A DNA stretch of 6,440 bases from assembly GCA_029007415.1 (NCBI GenBank), contig JAQXHT010000104.1, forward strand, positions 1 through 6,440. Reading direction: 5' to 3'. Of the stretch, positions 1 to 6,440 are shown piece by piece; the first letter of the stretch is position 1, and the number at the start of each line of letters is the position of its first letter. Source of the DNA: a bacterium (GTDB lineage: Bacteria; Bacillota_I; Bacilli_A; RF39; UBA660). The translations under genes and the position numbers were made by a program. The notes below the pieces were generated by a model. That model made no database searches and was not told the DNA's origin. It was given only the letters and a program-made list of their open reading frames with translations.

Positions 1-2
1 TA

Positions 3-719
3 AATAGATTAGAATTTTTAACTTTAACTAAAAATTATTTAACAACTTATCTTGCTTCACTTACTAAGCCTGAAGAAAAAGATAATAGAAAAGTTTTGCT
101 TTCTTCTTTAAAAGAATATTTACTAATAACTAAAGAAGAGAATTCTTATCTTTCTTATATTATTGATAATTTCGATAAGATACAAGATACTGAAACATTG
201 CAAAATGTATTAATGAGAATTGATTTTTCAAACGAAAATACTTTTAAACATTATAATTCTTTAGGTGAGGAGTATTTAACAGCTTTAGAAGATGGAAGTA
301 ATTATACTTTTCCCGAAAAGAAATTTTTATCTATCACACATGATAAATCAATCGTTCAAGAAGTTGTCGGTCTTACACTTACAAAGGAAGATTTAATTAA
401 CTATTATCATCAATATGATGCTATTTATTATTTGATGAATCATTCTAAGACCATTGATGTTGATTTTAAAAAAGGCATTGATTTTTATGGATGTTATCCA
501 TATGTAGAAAATGATATTCTAAAGGAAATAAATATCTGTGTACCAAAAATTAAGAATCTTGCAACTATGAAAATAAATATACATGAATATAAACATGGTA
601 TAGATTTATATCCTTATTTAGGAAAGTCTTATATTGAACAAGATTATGAGAAAATAGCTAAGATGGAAGAAGAAAAATTTGTTAAGACTTTAATATTAAA
701 AAAAGGAAAAGTTAAATAA
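3..719 (+). CDS. Partial gene (5' end off the left edge): HExxH metallopeptidase-like protein
   Basis: The frame is open from base 3 to a TAA at 717-719, giving 238 visible residues. Residues continue upstream of the TTG at 96 (NRLEFLTLTKNYL at the visible start), and no Shine-Dalgarno sequence precedes that TTG, so the true start lies outside the window. I do not recognise a named family. The clearest signal is HEYKHG at visible residues 194-199 (bases 582-599), an HExxH zinc-ligand/catalytic motif. It follows a hydrophobic stretch (ATMKINI) and is followed about 24-26 residues later by a Glu cluster (EEE, 222-224) that could supply the third ligand, as in gluzincins. The upstream half is helical, charged and lacks a membrane segment in the visible part, so a cytoplasmic protein is likely. 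It is convergent with the AAA+ gene and shares its terminator. The peptidase call rests on one short motif and its surroundings; a non-catalytic protein with a chance HExxH cannot be excluded. Confidence 0.7.
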   Translation, partial: NRLEFLTLTKNYLTTYLASLTKPEEKDNRKVLLSSLKEYLLITKEENSYLSYIIDNFDKIQDTETLQNVLMRIDFSNENTFKHYNSLGEEYLTALEDGSNYTFPEKKFLSITHDKSIVQEVVGLTLTKEDLINYYHQYDAIYYLMNHSKTIDVDFKKGIDFYGCYPYVENDILKEINICVPKIKNLATMKINIHEYKHGIDLYPYLGKSYIEQDYEKIAKMEEEKFVKTLILKKGKVK

Positions 720-737
720 TGCTTTTCCTATTTTTTT
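698..737. terminator. Bidirectional intrinsic terminator between convergent genes
   Basis: AGGAAAAG (704-711) pairs perfectly with CTTTTCCT (722-729) around a 10-base loop. On the plus strand the stem is followed, after one A, by seven Ts (731-737). On the minus strand the A run at 698-704 becomes the U tract. It therefore works for both genes. The TAA of the left gene (717-719) sits in the loop, and the TAG of the AAA+ gene (728-730) overlaps the right arm. The T run itself is coding sequence for the C-terminal lysines of the AAA+ protein. Confidence 0.85.
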
Positions 738-2314
738 ACTAGAACTTTTTCTTTTTCTACTACTTTATAATTAGCAGGGTTATCCAATGTTTCTTTAGAT
801 ACTATTACTTCTTTATATTTTCCTTTATTAATAACTACATCATCATAAGCCATCCATGTACTTTCTAAAGTTAGACCTGCTAATCCTCTTGCTCCATACT
901 TTAATTCATAAGCCTTATTAGCAATAGCATCTATATAACTATCAGTAGCAGTTAGTTTTACTCCTACTTTTTGAAAATGAGTTTGTTCCTTTTTTAAAGG
1001 TGATTCCAAAGACTTAGTATATACATCCTTTAAATCTTCTTTACTTAAATCATTTAAATGAATAATAGTTGGAAATCTTCCCATAAATTCTCTTGGCATA
1101 CCTACACTATAAAAGTCTTCTATCGAAGGATTATTATTTTTACTTTCTTCTTTAGTTTTAAATCCTACTGCTTCCTTCCTATTATTAAATTTCTCATAAA
1201 GGTCAGCAAATGCTCCTCCTGCTAACACTATCATTTTAGATGTATCAATATTAACACTATTAGCTAGATATGGATGCTGAATATCACTTGTAGCATTATA
1301 AGTAGTACCATCTAAAAACTTTAATAATGTATTTAAAACTCCTTGGCCTGCTACATCAGATTTAGAATCCGATCCTTTTTTATCTATTTCATCAAAATAG
1401 ATTATTGCATGTTCTGTTTTTTCAATATCTCTATCACAATTAACATAAAGATCCCATAAGTATTCTTCAATATTTTTACCTACATAACCAGGCATAGTTA
1501 GTTGTGTAGAATCAATTATCATAAATGGCAAATCTAACTGTTCTGCTACTAAACTTAATAATTTAGTTTTACCAACACCAGTTGCTCCTGTTATTAAAAT
1601 GCCTGGTCTATTCTTCTTTAATTCATCATCTGTATCAGATAATTTCCTAGTAAGTTCTACAAGTAATCTTCTAGTAGGTGCATCTTGGGCTATTAATACT
1701 TTAGTTATCTCCTTATATATCTTATTAATATCTATAATATTATTTGAAGATACAACTTCTTGTTCTGATAATTTTTCATCAATCATTTTAGTTATTTCAT
1801 CATATTTTTCTCTATCATTATTAATACTATCTCTTAGAATTTTTAACTGACTAGCTGTATATCTATCATTTTTTACATCTTCTACTAATAAATCAAACTC
1901 TTCTTTTTGAGTTAATTTTTTGTTTTCAATTGGTTTAGCATTTTCATAATCTATTCCTTGATTACTAAAATCAACTATAAAGTAAGCTGGTTTTCCATCA
2001 ACTACATTTACAAAGTAAGCAAAATTACTTATATACTTTCCATAATCATAAATAGCTTCATATACATCAATATCACCATAACTTTCTTTTAATTCTTTCT
2101 GTGTAACAATCTTATTATAAGCATACGGTATTTCTGATGTTAACTGACAGGTATCAAGCATAGAACAATATTCTTCTTCATCAGTATCATCAGTGAATAT
2201 TTCTGTTTTTTCATCATAACTACCAGTGGTAACTCTTAAAGGACTAAAGACAAAAGTATTTTTTCCAATATAATGTCTTTCTAAAATTACCGTAACATAA
2301 AAATCTTCTTCCAT
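728..2314 (-). CDS. ClpX-like AAA+ ATPase (unfoldase) with a novel N-terminal domain
   Basis: This 528-residue protein starts at an ATG (2314-2312) with AAGGAG seven bases upstream. The C-terminal ~330 residues follow ClpX motif by motif: Walker A GATGVGKT (243-250), pore loop GYVG (276-279), Walker B IIYFDEIDK (304-312), GQGVLNTLLKFLDGT (323-337, ClpX GEGVQQALLKLIEGT), GGAF (366-369), arginine finger in EFMGRFP (R413) and sensor 2 GARGL (474-478, R476). All residues needed for ATP hydrolysis are present. VGF (383-385) lies where ClpX has the IGF loop that docks ClpP, so partnership with ClpP is plausible but inferred. Residues 1-130 are a probable beta-rich domain I do not recognise, followed by a charged helical linker (about 134-187). 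The ClpX four-cysteine zinc finger is absent; only C50 and C56 are near each other. At 528 residues it exceeds the ~420 of ClpX. It is a paralogue or relative, not housekeeping ClpX, and probably a cytoplasmic hexamer that unfolds or remodels proteins chosen by its N-domain. It has its own promoter. Confidence 0.92.
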   Translation of the reverse strand: MEEDFYVTVILERHYIGKNTFVFSPLRVTTGSYDEKTEIFTDDTDEEEYCSMLDTCQLTSEIPYAYNKIVTQKELKESYGDIDVYEAIYDYGKYISNFAYFVNVVDGKPAYFIVDFSNQGIDYENAKPIENKKLTQKEEFDLLVEDVKNDRYTASQLKILRDSINNDREKYDEITKMIDEKLSEQEVVSSNNIIDINKIYKEITKVLIAQDAPTRRLLVELTRKLSDTDDELKKNRPGILITGATGVGKTKLLSLVAEQLDLPFMIIDSTQLTMPGYVGKNIEEYLWDLYVNCDRDIEKTEHAIIYFDEIDKKGSDSKSDVAGQGVLNTLLKFLDGTTYNATSDIQHPYLANSVNIDTSKMIVLAGGAFADLYEKFNNRKEAVGFKTKEESKNNNPSIEDFYSVGMPREFMGRFPTIIHLNDLSKEDLKDVYTKSLESPLKKEQTHFQKVGVKLTATDSYIDAIANKAYELKYGARGLAGLTLESTWMAYDDVVINKGKYKEVIVSKETLDNPANYKVVEKEKVLVKK

Positions 2315-2321
2315 AATAATT

Positions 2322-2327
2322 CTCCTT
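2322..2327 (-). promoter_or_regulatory. Ribosome binding site of the AAA+ gene
   Basis: Reading the minus strand, AAGGAG is followed by seven bases (AATTATT) and then ATG at 2314. This near-perfect match to the anti-Shine-Dalgarno sequence at ideal spacing fixes the start of the AAA+ gene. Confidence 0.9.
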
Positions 2328-2353
2328 ATTATAGCTAATATTACTCTCCAACC

Positions 2354-2377
2354 TCAATTATTCCAAAGAACTACCAT
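2354..2377 (-). CDS. Possible 7-codon leader reading frame in the AAA+ leader
   Basis: Within the leader, an ATG (2377-2375) is followed by codons for VVLWNN and a TGA (2356-2354). A weak AAGAG lies about five bases upstream, very close to the predicted transcription start. The ATG is the centre of the palindrome, so it may be an accident of that sequence. Only a short ORF and weak spacing support translation. Confidence 0.12.
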   Translation of the reverse strand: MVVLWNN

Positions 2378-2381
2378 GGTA
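2372..2381. promoter_or_regulatory. Perfect 10-bp palindrome just downstream of the AAA+ promoter (candidate operator)
   Basis: TACCATGGTA is self-complementary and lies 7-16 bases past the predicted transcription start, a usual place for a repressor site. It is the core of a 20-base sequence (2369-2388) that recurs with one extra central base inside the coding region at 2218-2238. With no loop bases it cannot fold as an RNA hairpin by itself, so a DNA-level role is more likely if it has one. No regulator for it is visible in the window. Confidence 0.35.
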
Positions 2382-2394
2382 ACTCTTATTTCTT

Positions 2395-2423
2395 ATTATA
2401 AATAGTTATTAAATAAATTGCAA
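2395..2423 (-). promoter_or_regulatory. Sigma-70/SigA-type promoter of the AAA+ gene
   Basis: On the minus strand, TTGCAA (2423-2418) and a perfect TATAAT (2400-2395) are separated by exactly 17 bases. The -35 box matches the TTGACA consensus at four of six positions. Transcription would begin near 2387-2389, leaving a leader of about 73-75 bases before the ATG. The -35 box starts 10 bases beyond the stop codon of the giant gene, so the AAA+ gene can be expressed independently of it. Confidence 0.7.
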
Positions 2424-2432
2424 AACTTTTTT

Positions 2433-5400
2433 CTATTTTTGAATAGTTTCACTATTATTATAAGTATTAATATATTTCTTTAAAGTACTAGTCATTTTTT
2501 TATATCCGTCACTATTCATATTGTCTACGAAATTATCATGTGGATATAAGTTTTTACTAGAAGCCATATGATTTTCCCCAAAATCCCAGATTTGATAGTT
2601 TTGTTTGAATTCCTCAAAACTTTTATCTTCACTTGCTGTTAGGAAACTTTTTGTTGCATCAATAAAAGAACCACCATTTTGTAAAATCCAGTTTTCTATT
2701 CCAACTCCTCCTAAACCACCTTGGTTTGCATCAGAACGACTAGGTTTGTAAACATTTGCTTCCTTTAAAACTTGTTTAGCTAATAATATGTTTGCTACTA
2801 CATATTGATACTTTTCTTCATCTAATCTTCTTATAGTTGCTAATCTATCCTCTAGGGCCATATCAGTAGAATAATTTATTTTATCAGTTTTGGTGACAAA
2901 ACTAATATCAACATCAACTACTTCTTCACCAATATTTACATTTTTAAGTCTAAAGTCACCATTTCCTGTCATCTCATCGGTATTTTCTTTTCCCAAGCCT
3001 TCTAATATATTATTTTTAACCTCTGCTAACTTATTTTGCTTTAGCATAATACTTTTATCTAATCTCATCATAAAGTCAAAATCACCATCACCTGGTTTAT
3101 TAGTTCCACGACCTGTTGAACCAGTGTCGATTAATTCTATTTTTCCTTCTGTTAAATCACCATCAATTTTGTCTTTTAATTCTAGTCCTAATTTATTAAT
3201 TGATTCTGCTATCTTTTTATTAATTTTTTCTCTTTTTGAATCTGTTACTACATTATTATCTTCTAATTCATTCTTTATTTCTTCTGTTTCTTCTGTAATT
3301 AAATTATCGGAGAAAATATAATTATCCATTCCATAATAAGATAAACCATTCATTTTACTTCTTAAGTTATCATAATCATCTCTAGAAAATGTTATTTTCC
3401 CTTCTTCATTTGCAACTGGAATATAAAAACCATTCATAGCAATTTCAAGACCTATTCTTTCATCATAACTATCAGTAACTATATAATTTATATCACTTGA
3501 CGAAAAACCTGTTCTAATACCATAGTGGTCACTACCCATAACACCAGTATAAAAAGTTTCTAATTTGGTCATATCATTCTTTAAGTTTTTTTCTCCTTCA
3601 CTATCTCTTGTTATCATAACTCTATCATCGTTTTTTAAAACAAAATAAATTGGTCCATAACTTGCTGCTTCGGTTTTAGATATTTTTTCAGAAATTGTTC
3701 CGTCATCTTTTAAAATCATTGATACATCTGTATCAAGTGGTGTTAAATCACTTGTAGCATCAGCACCTAAATATTCCTTTGAGACACTACCATTCTGCAA
3801 CATATTTCCAAGGTAAGTTATATTTCCTATACCTTTGATAAAATCTCCTTTTTCTAAAGTCATATCTTTCTTTGCTTCTTCGGTATTTCTAAGTTCTGCT
3901 TTTCCCACTTTATTACTAATAAAATTTTTAGCTTCTTTTAAAGTATCAATTCCAGCATAACCACAAAACATTCTAACTACTCTATCTGCTATATTATAAT
4001 TATCACTTCCATCTGGAGATAGTTTCATAACTAGATTATTTATTTTTTCTAAATCATTAGTACTAGTGATAATACTCTCTTCTTTCTTACCTTGTCTAGT
4101 ATTATTATAAAGTGTTTCTAAATGTTTACTAAACAAGCTTAATTCTTCTTTATCTTTTTCACTTAATTCATTATAACTAGTTTTATTATTTTTTATATTC
4201 TCATATAAAGTAGAACCTATTTCTATATTGCTTAAATAATTATTTACCGATCTATTATTAGAAGCAAAGGTTGTTCTTATTAAGTCAGAAAAAACTGTAA
4301 ATTCTCTTCCCATATTTGATTTATGTTTTAATATTGGAGATACCATACTATCAGTAAAATTAAAGCCATCAAAATCAGGATGTAATATTTCAAAACAGGA
4401 ATAAATTTTACCTACTGTTGGTAAATTATTCTTAGTAAATATTTTTTCAATATTATCTAGCTTTTCTAAAGGGTTGGGAAGTTTAATCACTTGACTTGCT
4501 ATTGACTTCTTTAGTTTATACATTTCACTAGAATTAGAATATGATAATTTTTCAAGAGCAATTACAATAGTCCTTATTTTATCATCCTCTAAATTTGAAG
4601 CATTCTCACTACAATACTCCTTAAAGGTATCTCCTAAATCATAATAAGGTATCTTTTGATATTCTGCTATTATTTTCAGCCTACTGTAGTTAGCTTTATC
4701 ATTATCAATATTTTCAAATAAAGGAATAGTCCAATAATAATCTTTACCAAAAGCATAAGCTATATTCGTATTTTTAAAGTAATCAAATATATTAATATCA
4801 TTATTAAAATCTTCTAATGTAAACTTTCCATTATAAAATTTATCTTTAATTTCTTTAGGAGCTTTCTCATCTATAAATAAACTAGGATACTTCTTCTTAA
4901 AGCTTTCAGGCATGTCATTATTATAATCAGCATTACCATCTATTATGTTTTTAAATATTTTATTGTTAATTTCGTCTAATAAAGTAGTTTTAGTTAAGTT
5001 TTCCTCGTTGTAATTAAAATAAATTTTTTCAAAATACTTCAAATAAGGTATTATCAGTTTATATCCTTCGGTTCTTCCTAAAGTTTTTTCTATATTATCT
5101 ATTAATCCTCTTGTTTTGGCTTCAAAGAAATCTCTTAAAGGTCTATTACTTGTACTAATATATTCCAAACAATCAGGATGTTCTTTTATAAAAGTACTAT
5201 CTATAGTAAAATTGTAAAAAGCTTTTTTTAAAGTTTCTGGAGCATCCTGTTCTAGAAAAATCTCTTTGTGTTTATTTCTAAACTCTCCCTGAATATAATC
5301 ATAATCAAACTGAAAATATTCATGCTTATTTCTAATATTCCACAATTCAGTAGCTATTTTTTCTTGAAATTCATCATAACTATATGAATTTACCAAATCA

Positions 5401-6440
5401 ATATGACGTAAAATATCAATAGTATTCATACCATGTTTAGAAAAGAAATGGGTCTCATCTTCAAACTGTTTTATAAACATAAAATTTGCCTTAGTAAATG
5501 TTTTTCTTTGATTTCCATCTAATAATAAAGTATTAGTATTATATCTAAGTAAATCATTAATATCTTGATACTTGTCAACTATTTTATTGATATTTAAAGG
5601 TTTAAGCCAAATAGGAAAATTATTAATATCCAATATATTGATATTATTATTTTTAGCATATTCTATATAATAATCTTTAACTGTTTCTTTAAAGAAATAT
5701 TCTACCATCTCATTTTCATTATTTGTTTTCATGCTATTAAATGGTAGCCTTTTTACTATTTCAACCATTGCCTCATTATTTTTCATCAAATAATCAATAG
5801 TTTCCGGATACTTTTCTAACAATTTTTGAAAATTACCAGCTCCCAGATACTCACACAGTCTAGTAAATTCGTTATCTCTTTCCATAAAATATTCTATAGG
5901 TATTGTCTTAAATGCTTCTAAATTATCTTTAACATCTTGATAAGTTAAACATTTATTAAAATATCTATCCTTTATATCCTGTGGTAAATTACTATCTTTC
6001 AAAAACAAATCTTTATTTTGTTCTATAAAATCAGTGGTATAATCACTTTCTTTCAATGGTCTTTGATCAAATTTATAATAAAATCCATTCTTAATAGCCT
6101 GATTTCTTACTTCTTTATAGATTGCTAATTTAATATCGGATAATGAAGCATTTTCTAAATTATTTAATGAGTCAGCATAAAAGTAGTGTCTTACTATATC
6201 TTCTATATTCTTATATTCAGTTGCATCTTGCTTATATAATTCTATATTTTTCTTAAGTCCAAGTATGTTAATAAGTCTTCTATCAATAGAAGTAAAACCA
6301 TTTTTTCTTCTGTTTCTAACATTACAATTATTTTCTAATTCATTTATTTGTTCATCCGATAAATTGCTAATGTCTTTTATTGATAAATTATAACTATAGT
6401 ATTTATCTTTAATATCTTGAGAGAATTTATCTGATAAAAA
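2433..6440 (-). CDS. Partial giant gene (5' end off the right edge): repeat region + possible ART-like domain + CCA/OAS-type nucleotidyltransferase
   Basis: The frame is open from base 6440 to a TAG at 2435-2433 (1,335 residues). The TTG at 6056 is internal (visible residue 129): 128 in-frame residues precede it and no Shine-Dalgarno sequence is present. Residues below count from that TTG. Residues 1 to about 450, plus the upstream part, carry spaced copies of a [IL]F[IL]-x(4)-[AP]-x(2)-[IL]K-x(3)-[FY] repeat. Residues 450-730 are helical, without recognisable motifs. Residues 735-920 are a globular domain with ART-like features (GNITYLGNMLQNG, SYGPIYFVL, GIRTGFSSSDINYIV); this is tentative. 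Residues 975-1060 are a polymerase-beta-type nucleotidyltransferase: GS (979-980), GT (984-985), catalytic D992 and D994 in GDGDFDF, and third Asp at D1048 or D1050. Residues 1090-1198 resemble the region following the catalytic domain in archaeal CCA-adding enzymes (NVYKP, QGGLGGVGIENW, GGSF, then HDNFVDNMNS). It probably transfers nucleotides to RNA, a small molecule or a protein; the substrate is unknown. No signal peptide or membrane segment is visible. Confidence 0.85.
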   Translation of the reverse strand, partial: FLSDKFSQDIKDKYYSYNLSIKDISNLSDEQINELENNCNVRNRRKNGFTSIDRRLINILGLKKNIELYKQDATEYKNIEDIVRHYFYADSLNNLENASLSDIKLAIYKEVRNQAIKNGFYYKFDQRPLKESDYTTDFIEQNKDLFLKDSNLPQDIKDRYFNKCLTYQDVKDNLEAFKTIPIEYFMERDNEFTRLCEYLGAGNFQKLLEKYPETIDYLMKNNEAMVEIVKRLPFNSMKTNNENEMVEYFFKETVKDYYIEYAKNNNINILDINNFPIWLKPLNINKIVDKYQDINDLLRYNTNTLLLDGNQRKTFTKANFMFIKQFEDETHFFSKHGMNTIDILRHIDLVNSYSYDEFQEKIATELWNIRNKHEYFQFDYDYIQGEFRNKHKEIFLEQDAPETLKKAFYNFTIDSTFIKEHPDCLEYISTSNRPLRDFFEAKTRGLIDNIEKTLGRTEGYKLIIPYLKYFEKIYFNYNEENLTKTTLLDEINNKIFKNIIDGNADYNNDMPESFKKKYPSLFIDEKAPKEIKDKFYNGKFTLEDFNNDINIFDYFKNTNIAYAFGKDYYWTIPLFENIDNDKANYSRLKIIAEYQKIPYYDLGDTFKEYCSENASNLEDDKIRTIVIALEKLSYSNSSEMYKLKKSIASQVIKLPNPLEKLDNIEKIFTKNNLPTVGKIYSCFEILHPDFDGFNFTDSMVSPILKHKSNMGREFTVFSDLIRTTFASNNRSVNNYLSNIEIGSTLYENIKNNKTSYNELSEKDKEELSLFSKHLETLYNNTRQGKKEESIITSTNDLEKINNLVMKLSPDGSDNYNIADRVVRMFCGYAGIDTLKEAKNFISNKVGKAELRNTEEAKKDMTLEKGDFIKGIGNITYLGNMLQNGSVSKEYLGADATSDLTPLDTDVSMILKDDGTISEKISKTEAASYGPIYFVLKNDDRVMITRDSEGEKNLKNDMTKLETFYTGVMGSDHYGIRTGFSSSDINYIVTDSYDERIGLEIAMNGFYIPVANEEGKITFSRDDYDNLRSKMNGLSYYGMDNYIFSDNLITEETEEIKNELEDNNVVTDSKREKINKKIAESINKLGLELKDKIDGDLTEGKIELIDTGSTGRGTNKPGDGDFDFMMRLDKSIMLKQNKLAEVKNNILEGLGKENTDEMTGNGDFRLKNVNIGEEVVDVDISFVTKTDKINYSTDMALEDRLATIRRLDEEKYQYVVANILLAKQVLKEANVYKPSRSDANQGGLGGVGIENWILQNGGSFIDATKSFLTASEDKSFEEFKQNYQIWDFGENHMASSKNLYPHDNFVDNMNSDGYKKMTSTLKKYINTYNNSETIQK
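4806..6440 (-). repeat. Four spaced copies of a ~25-residue protein repeat
   Basis: Four stretches in the N-terminal half of the giant protein align: FLSDKFSQDIKDKYY (starting at 6440), LFLKDSNLPQDIKDRYF (starting at 6008), IFLEQDAPETLKKAFY (starting at 5261) and LFIDEKAPKEIKDKFY (starting at 4880). Each is followed by a short polar segment and a hydrophobic one (such as FTLEDF). Starts are 144, 249 and 127 residues apart, so a degenerate copy may be missing between the second and third. The repeats are at protein level, with no long nucleotide identity, so they are old. The pattern suggests an alpha-helical scaffold or partner-binding region. The first copy is cut by the window edge. Confidence 0.6.

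Larger units (their letters stand above)
2218..2388. repeat. Imperfect 20/21-base direct repeat pair: 2218-2238 and 2369-2388
   Basis: On the plus strand both copies read AACTACCA, then TGGTAACTCTTA; the copy inside the gene has one extra G between the two halves. They are 151 bases apart. One copy lies at the transcription start and in the leader of the AAA+ gene, the other within its codons for about residues 26-32 (RVTTGSY). Sequence on either side of the two copies does not match, so this is not a larger duplication. Confidence 0.6.

Noticed and set aside
96..98. TTG as start codon of the left gene
   Set aside because: The frame is open back to base 3 and the upstream bases (GATAATAGAAAAGTT) contain no good ribosome binding site.
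1599..1850. Plus-strand open frame of 83 codons
   Set aside because: Lies wholly antisense to the well-supported AAA+ core; its Ser/Leu/Ile-rich translation is typical of the complement of AT-rich coding DNA and there is no ribosome binding site.
2328..2333. Second TATAAT on the minus strand next to the AAA+ ribosome binding site
   Set aside because: A start from it would place +1 just after the ribosome binding site and remove it from the transcript; TTGCAA-17-TATAAT further upstream is a better promoter.
2433..2446. Small hairpin (CTATT/AATAG) at the end of the giant gene as a terminator
   Set aside because: The stem is only five AT-rich base pairs and on the minus strand it is followed by an A run, not a U tract.
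2433..3134. Housekeeping tRNA CCA-adding enzyme or a CBASS cyclic-nucleotide synthase
   Set aside because: The host fusion is over 1,300 residues with unrelated domains, bacteria normally use class II CCA enzymes, and no CBASS effector, E1/E2 or HORMA partner is visible nearby. Only the broader nucleotidyltransferase superfamily is supported.
2890..3321. Plus-strand open frame of 143 codons
   Set aside because: Antisense to the nucleotidyltransferase region, whose catalytic motifs are intact on the minus strand; the low-complexity S/F/L/P translation has no recognisable domain.
6054..6056. TTG as start codon of the giant gene
   Set aside because: The frame continues upstream to the window edge with repeat-bearing sequence, and no Shine-Dalgarno sequence precedes the TTG.

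Overview
The window is AT-rich (by eye about 25-30% G+C) bacterial DNA. Strong AAGGAG-type ribosome binding, a TTGCAA-17-TATAAT promoter and a U-tract terminator fit a low-GC Firmicutes/Tenericutes-type genome, possibly an uncultured gut lineage; that placement is an inference. About 2,100 codons of real coding sequence contain no in-frame TGA, and the tryptophans I checked use TGG, so the genetic code looks standard (table 11) rather than mycoplasma-like.

Layout. (1) Positions 3-719, plus strand: the 3' end of a gene that enters from the left edge. It encodes a protein of unknown function with an HExxH motif near its C-terminus, suggesting a zinc metallopeptidase-like fold. (2) Positions 698-737: a bidirectional hairpin terminator shared with the convergent gene; both stop codons lie inside it. 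(3) Positions 728-2314, minus strand: a complete 528-residue ClpX-like AAA+ unfoldase. It has an unfamiliar N-terminal domain in place of the ClpX zinc finger but keeps a VGF tripeptide where ClpX has its ClpP-docking IGF loop. (4) Positions 2315-2432: a 118-base regulatory gap with a promoter, a palindrome, a 7-codon reading frame and the ribosome binding site for the AAA+ gene. (5) Positions 2433-6440, minus strand: a giant gene whose 5' end lies beyond the right edge, with at least 1,335 codons visible. It has long-spaced repeats at the N-terminal side, a conserved-looking globular domain of possible ADP-ribosyltransferase type, and a C-terminal nucleotidyltransferase most like archaeal CCA-adding/OAS-type enzymes.

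Both edge genes are truncated by the window. The TTG codons at 96 and 6056 that could be taken as starts are internal leucine codons: both frames stay open to the window edge and neither TTG has a ribosome binding site.

How the genes work together is not established. The giant gene and the AAA+ gene are codirectional, but the AAA+ gene has its own promoter. With no convincing terminator between them, read-through from the giant gene is also possible. No RNA genes, insertion sequences, CRISPR arrays or phage structural genes were seen.
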